A stretch of DNA of 37,344 nucleotides from Fontimicrobium_A sp034506455 (GTDB taxonomy: Bacteria; Zhuqueibacterota; Zhuqueibacteria; Residuimicrobiales; Krinioviventaceae): contig JAPDPN010000015.1 in the NCBI GenBank assembly GCA_034506455.1, positions 1-37,344 of the forward strand, written 5' to 3'. The position numbers and the translations under genes are program-made. Every line of letters starts with the position of its first letter. Position 1 is the stretch's first letter. Under the pieces are notes generated by a model that was not told where the DNA came from, did no database searches, and was given only the letters and a program-made list of their open reading frames with translations. Positions 25,005 through 34,033 of this stretch are shown piece by piece.

Positions 25005-26300
25005 TCACGGCGTAAGTCGATAGATGGTGCGCGGGAAAGGTATGGTTTCCCGAATATGCGGTCGATTGCAAATCCACGCAACGGTGCGCTCAATACCTAA
25101 CCCGAATCCCGCGTGCGGAACCGAACCGTACTTGCGCAGGTCCAGATACCAGCTGAACGCTGATTCCGGCAGATTATGCTTTTTGATCGAAGCAAGGAGC
25201 GTATCGTAATCATCCTCGCGCTGGCCGCCGCCGATGATTTCGCCGTAGCCTTCCGGAGCCAACACATCGACGCACAGGGCGCGGTCGGGACGCAGCGGAT
25301 CGCGTTTCATATAAAAGGCCTTGACTTCGATCGGATAGTGCGTAATCATCACCGGCCGATCAAAGTGGTTGGAAATGATGGTTTCATCGGTGCCGCCCAA
25401 ATCGTCGCCGTCGATAAAGTTGGGATTTTCGGCTTTGACCAGCTTGACGGCTTCGTCGTAGGTGATGCGCGGGAACGGTCGTTTAATCAGCTCGAGCTTG
25501 GAGATGTCGCGCTCAAGGACTTCGAGCTCTTTGCGCCGACGCTCCAACACGCGCTCGACGATGTAGACGATCAGTCCTTCCGCCAGATCCATATCCTGTT
25601 CGAGATCGCAATAGGCAACTTCCGGCTCGATCATCCAAAATTCCGTCAAGTGGCGTCGGGTTTTGGATTTTTCAGCGCGAAAGGTCGGCCCAAAGCAGTA
25701 GACCTTGCCGAAAGCCATGGCGGCAGCTTCCATGTAGAGCTGCCCGCTTTGCGTCAAATAGGCTTTGGTGTCGAAATAAGTGGTTTCGAATAAATTGGTC
25801 GTGCCTTCGCAGGCGCTGGGCGTAAAGATAGGGGCATCAACCAGGGTAAAATCGAGATTGTCGAAATAGTCCCGCGCCGCTTTGATGACCTCGTGCCGGA
25901 TTCTCAAAATGGCGTGCTGTTTGGAGGAGCGCAGCCACAGATGACGTTGGTCCATAAGAAACTCGATGCCGTGCTCTTTCGGCGTAATGGGATAATCCTG
26001 CGCCAGTTGCACAATCTGAACATCCTTTGCCTGCAGTTCAAAACCGCCTTTGGCGCGCGGATCTTCGGTCACCGTGCCGGTTACGATGATCGAGCTTTCT
26101 TGGGTCAGCTTTTCGCAGCGTTCAAAAACCTCCGGAGCAACATTACCTTTGAATACGACCACCTGGATCATACCGGTGCCGTCGCGCATCATGATGAACT
26201 GCAGCTTGCCTTTTCCGGTTTTGTTGTAAACCCAGCCGAATAGGGTAACCTCTTTGCCTAAATAGGGTGCAATTCTGTTGATGTAAACTCGTTCCGCCAT
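25005..26300 (-). CDS. asnS: Asparaginyl-tRNA synthetase
   Basis: A 431-residue class IIb synthetase that charges tRNA-Asn. An N-terminal OB-fold anticodon-binding domain (about 15-105, VTLFGWVYNKTGKGKLQFI then MRDGTGMIQVVVF) precedes the catalytic core. Motif 2 is FRAEKSKTRRHLTEFWMIEPE (in two pieces: FRAEKSKTRRHL and TEFWMIEPE) and motif 3 is GFGLGIERTVAWICN. APIFTPSACEGTTNLF and the ending IRETIPFPRTIYRLTP identify AsnRS rather than AspRS. ATG 26300 with AGGT upstream is preferred to the GTG one codon earlier. Its presence suggests direct Asn-tRNA charging, though that does not exclude GatCAB elsewhere. Confidence 0.96.
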   Translation of the reverse strand: MAERVYINRIAPYLGKEVTLFGWVYNKTGKGKLQFIMMRDGTGMIQVVVFKGNVAPEVFERCEKLTQESSIIVTGTVTEDPRAKGGFELQAKDVQIVQLAQDYPITPKEHGIEFLMDQRHLWLRSSKQHAILRIRHEVIKAARDYFDNLDFTLVDAPIFTPSACEGTTNLFETTYFDTKAYLTQSGQLYMEAAAMAFGKVYCFGPTFRAEKSKTRRHLTEFWMIEPEVAYCDLEQDMDLAEGLIVYIVERVLERRRKELEVLERDISKLELIKRPFPRITYDEAVKLVKAENPNFIDGDDLGGTDETIISNHFDRPVMITHYPIEVKAFYMKRDPLRPDRALCVDVLAPEGYGEIIGGGQREDDYDTLLASIKKHNLPESAFSWYLDLRKYGSVPHAGFGLGIERTVAWICNRPHIRETIPFPRTIYRLTP

Positions 26301-26338
26301 CACTTTACCTTTTCTGTTAAAGGTTTACCATTTTATTT

Positions 26339-27603
26339 TCAGCTCCAAATTTCCGGTTTAACTTCTCTAGTCATTAAATCGAGCAAGGCCTGTTTGGGAT
26401 CTTTGTCTTCATAGAGCAGAGCGTAGACTTGACTGCAGATGGGCATTTCGACTTGATATTTTTCCGACAGTTGCACTGTCGCCTTGGCGGTTTTGACGCC
26501 TTCCGCAACCATCGGCATCCCGGCAAGAATTTCCGCCGTCTTGCGGCCGCGGCCGATCTGTTCGCCGACATAGCGATTGCGGCTGTGCCGACTCATGCAG
26601 GTGACGATTAGGTCGCCCATGCCGGACAAACCGGCAAAGGTCAAGGGATCGGCGCCCATCTTGCGGCCCAAGCGGGCGATTTCAGCCAACCCGCGCGGCT
26701 GCAGGGCGGCTTTGGTGTTGTCGCCGAAACCGGCGCCGTCGCATACGCCGGCAGCGATGGCNNNNNNNNNNNNNNNNNNNNNNNNNNNNNNNNNNNNNNN
26801 NNNNNNNNNNNNNNNNNNNNNNNNNNNNNNNNNNNNNNNNNNNNNNNNNNNNNNNNNNNNNCAAAGGTCAAGGGATCGGCGCCCATCTTGCGGCCCAAGC
26901 GGGCGATTTCAGCCAACCCGCGCGGCTGCAGGGCGGCTTTGGTGTTGTCGCCGAAACCGGCGCCGTCGCATACGCCGGCAGCGATGGCAATCACGTTTTT
27001 TAGAGCACCGCCCAATTCGACGCCGACGACATCCGTTGACCGGTAAATACGAAGACATGTGCTGCTCAATTGTTTCTGAATAAAAAGCGCAGCCTCCTCT
27101 TTTCGGGAAGCGGCAACGACTGCAGTCGGAATGCGGCGAAAGACCTCTTCGGCATGGCTGGGGCCCGAGAGAACAACATAGCGCTCTGCAAAGGCCTCTG
27201 AAAGCTCCTGCTGAACCACTTCGGAGATGCGGCAAAGAGTGTCGGTTTCGATGCCTTTGGCGCAGTTGACGATCAGAGCTTCCCTATCGGCATAGTGCAA
27301 ATGGTTTTTTACCTGCTGCAGTACCGCACGCATGACATGCGTAGGCACAACGAGCAGGATGACCTGCGCCTTGTTCAACGCTTCCGGCAGCTCATTCGTA
27401 ACCGTAACTTTGTCCGCCAGTCGAAAGCCCGGCAAAAGCTCTTCGCGTTTTCTTGTGTTTTGCAGGCGCGCGGCGGCCGCAGCGTCGAATTCCCACAAAA
27501 CGACCGAATGTCCAAGTTCCGCGCAATAGTCGGCTAGCGTCATCCCCCAACTACCGGCGCCCAAAACGGCAATTTTTAGGGGACGTTGAGTTGCGTCGTT
27601 CAT
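26339..27603 (-). CDS. gpsA: Glycerol-3-phosphate dehydrogenase [NAD(P)+] (interrupted by assembly gap)
   Basis: Reduces dihydroxyacetone phosphate to sn-glycerol 3-phosphate for phospholipid synthesis. Deleting the N run and one copy of the 127-bp repeat joins 27603-26862 to 26634-26339 in frame, giving 345 residues, the normal length. The Rossmann motif VLGAGSWGMTLA (about 13-24), NCAKGIE, LSGPSHAEEV, the catalytic ALKNVIAIAAG and the later GMGDLIVTCMSRHSRNR and GMPMVAEGVKTAK segments are all present. The start codon overlaps the purM stop by 4 nt (ATGA). It is followed by asnS after 38 nt. Confidence 0.95.
26635..26988. other. Second spurious scaffold gap flanked by exact 127-bp repeat
   Basis: Bases 26635-26761 reappear exactly at 26862-26988, separated by 100 N (26762-26861). 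The repeat length equals that of the first gap, as expected for an assembler k-mer of 127. Collapsing it restores gpsA in frame. Confidence 0.93.
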
Positions 27604-28601
27604 TTAACCTCGCCCAAGAAGACAGGCTTTTCACCAATGGCTTCAAGCTCGGACTTTACCTTATCGGCAGCTTGCGGAGATACGACAAAAACCAAGCCGA
27701 TGCCCAAGTTGAACACCCGGCGCATTTCTTCATCCTCTATATCGCCGTATTGCTGCAGGAGGCGGAACTCGGGCGGGATTTGCCAAGCTGACCAGTCGAC
27801 GGCCAGCTCCAGACCGCTGCGCAGCAGCCTTTGGGTGTTGCCGACAATGCCGCCGCCGGTAATATGACTAATGCCGTCGACGCCTGGAATCGAACGGACG
27901 CGCATGATTGCGCTGCGATAGCTTTTATGAACGCGCAGCAGCTCTTCCCCCCAACTCCTTGCCAATTCCGGTTCGTAAACGTTCAGGTCGATTTTTTTTA
28001 TTTCAAGCAATACTTTACGTGCCAAAGAATAACCGTTGGTATGAAGCCCGTTGGAGGCGATGCCGATCAAGAGATGTCCTTTGGCGATGCGGCTGCCGTC
28101 GATGATGTCCGGTCTGTTAACGAGTCCAATGATAGAGCCCGCAAGATCATATTCACCAGGAGCGTAAAAGCCCGGCATTTCGGCTGTTTCTCCGCCAATC
28201 AGTGCGCATTCATTTTCACGGCAGGCTTTAGCCATGCCGCGAATGATTTCGGCAAGAATTTCCGGGGACAGCTTTTGCGTGCCGATATAATCGGTAAACG
28301 CAGCCGGATCGGCGCCGCACGTCATAATATCGTTGACGCAATGATTGACAAGGTCTTGGCCTACAGTATCATGCACGCCCATCATAAAGGCGATTTTAAG
28401 CTTGGTGCCCACGCCGTCGATGCTGGTCACCACAACCGGTTGCGGATACTTTTGCAGATTGATTTCATAAAAGCCCGCAAACAGCCCGATATCGTTAAGG
28501 ACGTGCGCATTGAAGGTCGATTTTGCTTCGCGGGCTATGGATTTTGTCGCCGTTTCAGCTGCGTCAATGTCGACGCCGGCGCTGCGATAGGTGATGCTCA
28601 C
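27600..28601 (-). CDS. purM: Phosphoribosylformylglycinamidine cyclo-ligase (AIR synthetase)
   Basis: A 333-residue ATP-dependent enzyme that closes the imidazole ring in purine synthesis. Family marks: SITYRSAGVDIDAA at the start, TSIDGVGTKLKIA, VNHCVNDIMTCGADP, LIGGETAEMPGFY, GIASNGLHTNGYSLAR and the C-terminal GISHITGGGIVGN. The GTG at 28601 is preferred over an upstream ATG at 28628 because it forms a GTGA overlap with the preceding stop, has AGGAAAGG upstream, and gives the usual N-terminus. It overlaps gpsA by 4 nt. Other pur genes are not in the window. Confidence 0.97.
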   Translation of the reverse strand: MSITYRSAGVDIDAAETATKSIAREAKSTFNAHVLNDIGLFAGFYEINLQKYPQPVVVTSIDGVGTKLKIAFMMGVHDTVGQDLVNHCVNDIMTCGADPAAFTDYIGTQKLSPEILAEIIRGMAKACRENECALIGGETAEMPGFYAPGEYDLAGSIIGLVNRPDIIDGSRIAKGHLLIGIASNGLHTNGYSLARKVLLEIKKIDLNVYEPELARSWGEELLRVHKSYRSAIMRVRSIPGVDGISHITGGGIVGNTQRLLRSGLELAVDWSAWQIPPEFRLLQQYGDIEDEEMRRVFNLGIGLVFVVSPQAADKVKSELEAIGEKPVFLGEVK

Positions 28602-29131
28602 GAAATGCCTTTCCTGAGTTTCGTCCAATAGTCGTTTCTAACCGAATTGAAAAAAGAGAGCACTCTTTCATCGCGATAGTCGGGATAGGTGCACGGATTC
28701 GCCTGAAACCCTCCCTTACGCCAAGTCAGTTGGAGGTCACCGTAGATTCCCTGGCCGATGTAGATTCTGTGGCTGAAATTCTTTGTGGAAGCAAGCACCA
28801 GTTTGGCAGCTTCGATATAGCCGGGGTCGATATTCACGGTTCTTTTGTCGTTTATCATATACCGACTTTCGATCTCGTTGGTGCGATGCTTCCATTGCGG
28901 TAAAAGCCCGGGATCCGTAAGATCGGCAAAGGCAGCATATACTTTTAGTAAATTCCCGCCCATTTCTTCTTGGTAATAGGTCGTAAAATTAAAATCGATG
29001 ACGGCCGAACGGGATTGCAGATTGCCCAACAATTCCTGGATTTCTTTGAGGACTTGCAGCAACCGGCTCTCCTCGCCGGAGCATACGGCGCAAATCGGAC
29101 AAACCGGTTGCGGCTGTTGTATGATACCCAT
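28598..29131 (-). CDS. DUF4416-family protein
   Basis: A 177-residue protein matching what I recall of DUF4416: IDFNFTTYYQEEMG (about 46-59), an IESRYMINDKRTVNIDPGYI stretch (about 86-105, seen as IESRYMI and RTVNIDPGYI), LVLASTKNFSHRIYIGQGIYG (in pieces LVLASTKN and HRIYIGQGIYG) and TYPDYR near 147. No function is established that I know of. The N-terminus CPICAVC is Cys-rich where I would expect a hydrophobic strand. The stop overlaps the purM start (GTGA), so it is translated together with purM. Cytoplasmic, no signal peptide. Confidence 0.8.
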   Translation of the reverse strand: MGIIQQPQPVCPICAVCSGEESRLLQVLKEIQELLGNLQSRSAVIDFNFTTYYQEEMGGNLLKVYAAFADLTDPGLLPQWKHRTNEIESRYMINDKRTVNIDPGYIEAAKLVLASTKNFSHRIYIGQGIYGDLQLTWRKGGFQANPCTYPDYRDERVLSFFNSVRNDYWTKLRKGIS

Positions 29132-29171
29132 GTCTCAGACAATCACTTTGTCTAAATGTTCGGCGCTGTGT

Positions 29172-29798
29172 TTATGGCGTTGTTTCCGATATCAATTCTT
29201 CGCCGCAATAGGGACAATAGCGATAGTCGGGCTGCCAAAAGACGTGATCTGCGCTTTTTTTGCATCGCCGAACAGAAGCCTTTTGGAAATCGATTTCAAC
29301 GGTTTTGCCGTTTTCTTGATCGAGCTGCAGGCGAAATTCTCCCCGCTCTGTTTTGCCGATCAAAAACACATCGGAAAAATCGGGCCGCTTCAGCAGTCCT
29401 TCCGTTACTTTGCCGTTGTGATCGATCAATTTTAGGCGCACCTCGACGTCGCTGTAACGCCGATAGCCTTCGGCATCAACATCAGTGTAATTGCTTCGCA
29501 ATTCCGGTTGCACGAATTTTCGCCAAAAGACCCGTTCTCCGCGGCAGAACGCATGACGAACGTTTTCGAAGCGAATGATTTCACCGTTTTCCATGGGGAA
29601 AGCCGGCAGCGTGGGATAATCGTCTTTGAAATAGACGCCGACACCTCTGAATTCCAATTGCAGCAGCACGTTTTGTACAGGAATCGGTTCCGCAGTCGAA
29701 TCGGTCCGCACACTTGCGGTAAAAGTAGGCGCAACGGCAGTCGAATCGGCAGCTGTTACGCAGGCACAGAGAAAGAATATGAAAATGAGCTTTGCCAT
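29172..29798 (-). CDS. Putative lipoprotein with C-terminal CPYC motif
   Basis: A 208-residue exported protein I do not recognise. The N-terminus AKLIFIFFLCAC13 reads as a lipoprotein signal with lipobox L-C-A-C; cleavage later at VTAA-D is an alternative. The body (about 40-170) alternates charged and hydrophobic residues and looks beta-rich (VLLQLEFRGVGVYF, FRLQLDQENGKTVEI). It ends with RRCKKSADHVF and YRYCPYCGEEL, where the three Cys could bind metal or form a disulfide. An AGGAGGAAAGG ribosome-binding site precedes the ATG, and a candidate promoter lies just upstream, making it the first gene of the DUF4416-purM-gpsA-asnS-acyP-apt run. Confidence 0.7.
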   Translation of the reverse strand: MAKLIFIFFLCACVTAADSTAVAPTFTASVRTDSTAEPIPVQNVLLQLEFRGVGVYFKDDYPTLPAFPMENGEIIRFENVRHAFCRGERVFWRKFVQPELRSNYTDVDAEGYRRYSDVEVRLKLIDHNGKVTEGLLKRPDFSDVFLIGKTERGEFRLQLDQENGKTVEIDFQKASVRRCKKSADHVFWQPDYRYCPYCGEELISETTP

Positions 29799-29823
29799 AT
29801 CCTTTCCTCCTAAAACGCGTTAA

Positions 29824-29852
29824 AATGTAACGATTCTTTTGCTGCTTTTCAA
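29824..29852 (-). promoter_or_regulatory. Candidate promoter of the lipoprotein-purM-gpsA-asnS operon
   Basis: On the - strand TTGAAA (29852-29847) is followed after exactly 17 nt by TACATT (29829-29824). Transcription would start near 29817, about 20 nt before the ATG of the lipoprotein gene and after the xylA terminator. Confidence 0.55.
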
Positions 29853-29892
29853 GTGCGGCAAGATTTTATTTGAAAGGTTTTCACTTTTCGGC

Positions 29893-29928
29893 ATAAAAAA
29901 CAAAGCCCCGACTTTTGCCGGGGCTTTG
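29893..29928 (-). terminator. Intrinsic terminator of xylA
   Basis: CAAAGCCCCG (29901-29910) and CGGGGCTTTG (29919-29928) form a perfect 10-bp stem with an 8-nt loop. On the - strand it is followed by TTTTTTAT (29900-29893). It begins 13 nt after the xylA stop codon. Confidence 0.9.
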
Positions 29929-29941
29929 CGTGCAAGAAAGC

Positions 29942-31276
29942 TCAAATAAATTGGTTGATAATGGCTTCGTAGAGCTCCTGTTTACCGCTGATTTGTTTGG
30001 GCTCGCCGAGCTTGACGGCCAGTTCGCGCAGTTCTTCCAATCCCAGCTCGCCCTTTTCGAAACGGGCACCGTCGCCGGAATCGAACGAGGCATAGCGTTC
30101 GCGGCGCATTTTGAGCAGATCGGATTCGCGAATGATGCGGTCGGCGATGATCAGCGCTCTGGCCAAGGTGTCCATGGAGCTGATGTGGGCGATGAAAATG
30201 TCTTCCAGATCTGTCGAGTTGCGGCGCGTTTTGGCGTCAAAGTTCATACCACCGGGCGCCAATCCACCGGCCGAGAGGATTTCCAGCATCAACAGGACGG
30301 CCTCGGTGATGTCGTGCAGAAACTCGTCGGTATCCCAACCGTTGTGCGGATCGCCCTGATTGATGTCCAGGCTGCCGAGCAGGCCGTTGTCCGCCGCCAA
30401 CCGTACCTCGTGCGCAAACGTGTGCCCGGCCAAGGTGGCGTGATTGTTTTCGATGTTCAGCTTGAAATCCTTGTCAAGGCCGAAACGCCGCAGAAAACCG
30501 ATGACGGTCGCGACATCGAAATCGTATTGGTGCTTGGTGGGTTCCATCGGCTTGGGCTCGATGAGGAAAACACCTTTGAAACCGGCCTTGCGCCCATAAT
30601 CACGCGCTTTGGTCAAAAACATACCGAGGTGTTCGATTTCACGCTTCATGTCCGTATTCAGGAGCGAGAAATAGCCTTCTCGACCGCCCCAAAAGACATA
30701 GTTTTCGCCGCCGAGCTCGATAGTCGCATCGATCGCCGCTTTGACCTGGGCTGCGACATGCGTCAGAACATGAAAATCCGGATTGGTAGCGGCGCCGTTC
30801 ATGTAACGGGGATGGCTGAAAACGTTGGCGGTTCCCCAAAGCAGCCGAACGCCGGTTTCTTTTTGTCGCTCCTTGGCCATGTCCACCAAAGTACGAAGGT
30901 TGGCTTCGGATTCGAGGACGTTTTTCCCTTCCGGCGCCAGGTCGCGGTCATGAAAGCAGTAAAAGTCGACGCCAAGCTTGGTAAAGAATTCGAACGCCGC
31001 ATCGAGCTTTTGTTTGGCCGCGGTCATCGGATCTGAAGCTTGATCCCATGGAAACTCGACGGTGCCCGGCCCAAACGGATCACCTCCGGTATTACAGAAG
31101 GTATGCCAGTAAGCGATCGCAAAACGGAAATGGTCCTTCATGGGCTTGCCGGCGACGATTTTGTCCGGCTGGTACCATTTGAAGGCCAAGGGATTTTTGG
31201 ATTGAGGTCCCTCGTACTCGATTTTCTTGATGCCGCGAAAATACTCCTTATTGCCGATGAAAACCTTGTTCGCCAT
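29942..31276 (-). CDS. xylA: Xylose isomerase (class II)
   Basis: A 444-residue TIM-barrel isomerase converting xylose to xylulose (and glucose to fructose). The length and the N-terminal ~35-residue extension mark the longer class II type found in Thermotoga, Clostridium and Bacteroides. Visible residues: His109 and Asp112 in FHDRD, LIEPKPMEPTKHQ with Glu240 and Lys242 at the metal site, NIENNHATLAGHTFAHE (274-290), and GSLDINQGD with downstream metal ligands. A GGAGGA ribosome-binding site lies 5 nt before the ATG. No xylulokinase or transporter gene adjoins it; the neighbour upstream is glutamate dehydrogenase. Confidence 0.97.
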   Translation of the reverse strand: MANKVFIGNKEYFRGIKKIEYEGPQSKNPLAFKWYQPDKIVAGKPMKDHFRFAIAYWHTFCNTGGDPFGPGTVEFPWDQASDPMTAAKQKLDAAFEFFTKLGVDFYCFHDRDLAPEGKNVLESEANLRTLVDMAKERQKETGVRLLWGTANVFSHPRYMNGAATNPDFHVLTHVAAQVKAAIDATIELGGENYVFWGGREGYFSLLNTDMKREIEHLGMFLTKARDYGRKAGFKGVFLIEPKPMEPTKHQYDFDVATVIGFLRRFGLDKDFKLNIENNHATLAGHTFAHEVRLAADNGLLGSLDINQGDPHNGWDTDEFLHDITEAVLLMLEILSAGGLAPGGMNFDAKTRRNSTDLEDIFIAHISSMDTLARALIIADRIIRESDLLKMRRERYASFDSGDGARFEKGELGLEELRELAVKLGEPKQISGKQELYEAIINQFI

Positions 31277-31340
31277 CTATTCCTCCGTTTTATATTCGTT
31301 TTTGACAAAATAAACAATTTTTTTAAAATATCAAACAAAA

Positions 31341-32600
31341 TCATGGGAAAATTCCGCGTTCTTCGATTGCAGTTGCAACTCGGTTGACGGCAATCATCAT
31401 CGCGGCATCGCGCATGGTAATATTTTCCTTTTGCGACAAATCCCAAACCGCCTTGAAGGCTTTGGTCATGACGTTCTTGAGATTGCTGTTCACCTCGTCC
31501 TCGTCCCAAAAGAACGACTGAATGCTTTGTACCCACTCGAAATAGGAAACGACGACACCGCCGGAGTTGGCCAAAATATCGGGAATAACTACCACGCCGC
31601 GTTTGGTCAGTTCGTGCTCTGCCTCAACCGTCGTCGGGCCGTTGGCACCCTCGACGATCGCCTTGGCGCGAATTCGATCGACGTTTTGCATTGTAATCTG
31701 CCGCTCCAATGCGGCCGGCACCAGAATGTCGACGTCCAGTTCCAATAGCTCTTCATTGCTGATTTTCGACACGCCGGGTGCGTCAAAGCCTTCCAAATAA
31801 TGGAATTTTGATGTGGCGCAATAATCCAGCATTTGCTGAATGGGCAAGCCGCTAGGGTTGTAGTAGGCCCCGCTGACGTCGCTGACGGCTACGACTCGGC
31901 AGCCTTCACGGCTGAGCAGATCTGCGCTGACTCCGCCGACATTGCCGAATCCTTGAACGGCCACGGTTATGTCGGTCGGTTTTTTACCCCAGCGCTTGAG
32001 AAGCTCTAGGGTATGAAACATGACGCCGCGGCCGGTGGCTTCCCGCCTGCCGAGGCTGCCGCCGAGATCAGTGGACTTGCCGGTCACAATATCCAGGGTG
32101 GTGGCGCCTCGGTACATGCTGACCGTGTCCATAATCCATCCCATCGTTTCCGCATTGGTGTTGACGTCCGGCGCAGGGATGTCCGAGTGGGGGCCGATGA
32201 TCGGCATGATGTTGACTGTGTAACGGCGCGTCAGTCGGCGAATTTCCTCTTTTTCCAGCTTGGTCACATCAACCTGAACACCGCCCTTGGCGCCGCCGAA
32301 GGGAATGTTGACTACCGCACATTTCCAGGTCATCCACATCGCCAAGGCTTTGATCTCGTCCAAGGTCACGCTTTGATGATAACGGATACCTCCCTTGCAG
32401 GGTCCCCGCGCGCTGCAGTGCTGCACGCGATAGCCGGTAAACATTTCGATCCTGCCGTCATTCATGACAACCGGAATGGCGACAATCAGCTCGCGCTCGC
32501 AATAGCGCAGAACATTGTGCGTATTGGGGTTCAGCTTGAGCCGTTTTGCGGCAACGTCGAGTTGCTGAAGCGCCATGTTGAAGAGAGAGTTATTCTCCAT
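31341..32600 (-). CDS. gdhA: Glu/Leu/Phe/Val dehydrogenase (glutamate dehydrogenase type)
   Basis: A 419-residue amino-acid dehydrogenase. The substrate-site motif GPCKGGIRYH is at 66-75 (Lys69), further Lys93 and catalytic Lys105 lie in WKCAVVN and PFGGAKGGV, and Asp145 is in DIPAPDVNT. The NAD(P) domain carries VQGFGNVGG near 206-214. NSGGVVVSYFEWVQ near 354-367 is typical of the ~420-residue hexameric glutamate dehydrogenases. A TAGGAG ribosome-binding site precedes the ATG. Cofactor choice was not resolved. It lies 64 nt before xylA and 50 nt after the S4-domain gene; no terminator is seen on either side. Confidence 0.94.
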   Translation of the reverse strand: MENNSLFNMALQQLDVAAKRLKLNPNTHNVLRYCERELIVAIPVVMNDGRIEMFTGYRVQHCSARGPCKGGIRYHQSVTLDEIKALAMWMTWKCAVVNIPFGGAKGGVQVDVTKLEKEEIRRLTRRYTVNIMPIIGPHSDIPAPDVNTNAETMGWIMDTVSMYRGATTLDIVTGKSTDLGGSLGRREATGRGVMFHTLELLKRWGKKPTDITVAVQGFGNVGGVSADLLSREGCRVVAVSDVSGAYYNPSGLPIQQMLDYCATSKFHYLEGFDAPGVSKISNEELLELDVDILVPAALERQITMQNVDRIRAKAIVEGANGPTTVEAEHELTKRGVVVIPDILANSGGVVVSYFEWVQSIQSFFWDEDEVNSNLKNVMTKAFKAVWDLSQKENITMRDAAMMIAVNRVATAIEERGIFP

Positions 32601-32650
32601 AACCTGCTCCTAATTGTTTAGTGACCGTATGAAGACCGTGATCATCCGCG

Positions 32651-33061
32651 CTAAAATTTTTTGAGGATCTTTTCCAGCTTTCTCCTTTCCTTTTTAGTAG
32701 GTCGTCCTTTGAATTTGGGACGGTGCACTTTGAAGGATTCGGCAAATAAATGGAGCAACTCCTTTGCCTCCTCGGAAAGCTGCGGTTCTTCTTTTTGATA
32801 TAAAAGCCTAGCTTCTTTGATGGGCAAATTCCTTTGCGACAATCCCAGCACCGTCAGGTTAATGAATTTTCCTGCAGCAGTTTTGAGAGTAATTTTGTCC
32901 CCTACCCGAATCATAGTCGCAGGTTTGGCCACCTTGTCGTTGACTTTGACACGGCGCTCTTGACAGGCCTTTGCCGCTTGGGAACGCGTTTTATAGAGAC
33001 AAGAGATGTTCAACCAAGTATCGAGTCGCTGAAGCTCAGGACGTTCACTTTCCTGCACCAT
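32651..33061 (-). CDS. S4-domain RNA-binding protein (Hsp15/HslR-like)
   Basis: A 136-residue protein with an N-terminal S4 RNA-binding domain: RLDTWLNISCLYKTRSQAAK (in pieces RLDTWLN and YKTRSQAAKAC, about 12-33), RRVKVNDKVAKPATMIRVGD (as VKVNDKVAKPA and VGDKI). It ends in a very basic KGRPTKKERRKLEKI tail. This matches Hsp15, which binds stalled 50S subunits carrying nascent chain-tRNA. It is encoded 3 nt after mlaD and so probably shares that transcript, though no functional link with lipid transport is evident. Confidence 0.87.
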   Translation of the reverse strand: MVQESERPELQRLDTWLNISCLYKTRSQAAKACQERRVKVNDKVAKPATMIRVGDKITLKTAAGKFINLTVLGLSQRNLPIKEARLLYQKEEPQLSEEAKELLHLFAESFKVHRPKFKGRPTKKERRKLEKILKKF

Positions 33062-33064
33062 GGC

Positions 33065-34033
33065 TTAAAACACTTTGACAGTAACGTATCGCCGCGGATT
33101 TTGTTTTAGATCGGTCGCCAGGCTGTCGAGTTGGTTGATCGCCTTGACGAGTCTTTCATACAAAGCATCGTCATTGAGCATTCGGCTGACGGTGCCGTCG
33201 CCCTTTTCGATCTTTTGCAGAATTTGAGAAATTTGTTCAAGATTCGCCACTAGTTTATCATGCACTTCAGAACTGGCAACAAATCGCGCTGCAGAACCGG
33301 AACCGTTTACCAGGCTGTCGGCCAGAATGTTGACATTCTTTAGGAAAGTATAGAGTTCGTCGTACATCGTGCTGTCGCGCAGAATCTTGGCAAGAATGCC
33401 GTCGCTCGATTCCAAATCATTTTTAAGGACGGTGAACAGCTCGAATGACGACATCAGTTCATTATAGAGCCGAGGGTCGTTGAGTAAAAGTCCCAATGTC
33501 CCCTGGCCTTCATTAATCTTGTCGGTAATTTCTTTGATTTTGAGCGTCATATCCTTCAATTCGTTGAAAGCGGCGACGCTCTCGTCGATGAGCTTTTCGA
33601 CATCGATTGGGTCCATGCCCACAAGGAAATCTCCATCGTTCAGCATGGGCTGATCCGGGGAACCCGCGGTGATGGAAACAAACTTGTCGCCCAAGAGTCC
33701 AAGTGTGCCGATATAGGCTTCGGAGTCTTTTCGGATGTGCTTTTGTACCGAGCGGAGAATTTCTACGGAAACTTTGATTTTGGGATTGCCCACTTCTTCG
33801 ATAAAGCTGATGCCGACGACCGAGCCGACCCGCACGCCGTTGAGGCGAACCGGCGCACCTGTCTGCAGGCCGTTGACGCGCGTCACATAAAAGTGCAAAA
33901 GATAGCGCTTTTCCAGTACTCCCTGGTGCCGGCCGACGGCAAAGATGATGTAAATGATGACTAGAATTCCGATTAAAAACGTCAAACCGACCTTGATTTC
34001 GTGCGACCGTTCTGCCTGCTGTCGTGTTTTCAT
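33065..34033 (-). CDS. mlaD: MlaD-family MCE lipid-transport protein
   Basis: A 322-residue inner-membrane-anchored periplasmic protein. One transmembrane helix (about 15-34, GLTFLIGILVIIYIIFAVG) is followed by an MCE domain (about 40-118) with the hallmark VNGLQTGAPVRLNGVRVGSV and LGDKFVSITAG. The C-terminal ~190 residues are helical with repeated heptad-like stretches and two GxGTxxxLLNDxxLY-type units (EGQGTLGLLLNDPRLY and KGDGTVSRMLNDDALY) that recur around the helices. MCE proteins form hexameric tunnels passing phospholipids between membranes. The start overlaps the mlaF stop by 4 nt. No MlaA, MlaB or MlaC gene is adjacent. Confidence 0.93.
   Translation of the reverse strand: MKTRQQAERSHEIKVGLTFLIGILVIIYIIFAVGRHQGVLEKRYLLHFYVTRVNGLQTGAPVRLNGVRVGSVVGISFIEEVGNPKIKVSVEILRSVQKHIRKDSEAYIGTLGLLGDKFVSITAGSPDQPMLNDGDFLVGMDPIDVEKLIDESVAAFNELKDMTLKIKEITDKINEGQGTLGLLLNDPRLYNELMSSFELFTVLKNDLESSDGILAKILRDSTMYDELYTFLKNVNILADSLVNGSGSAARFVASSEVHDKLVANLEQISQILQKIEKGDGTVSRMLNDDALYERLVKAINQLDSLATDLKQNPRRYVTVKVF

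Noticed and set aside
31290..31340. TTGTTT and TATAAA 17 nt apart upstream of xylA as a promoter.
   Set aside because: The implied start would fall on the ribosome-binding site, and the region is so A/T-rich that such matches are expected by chance.
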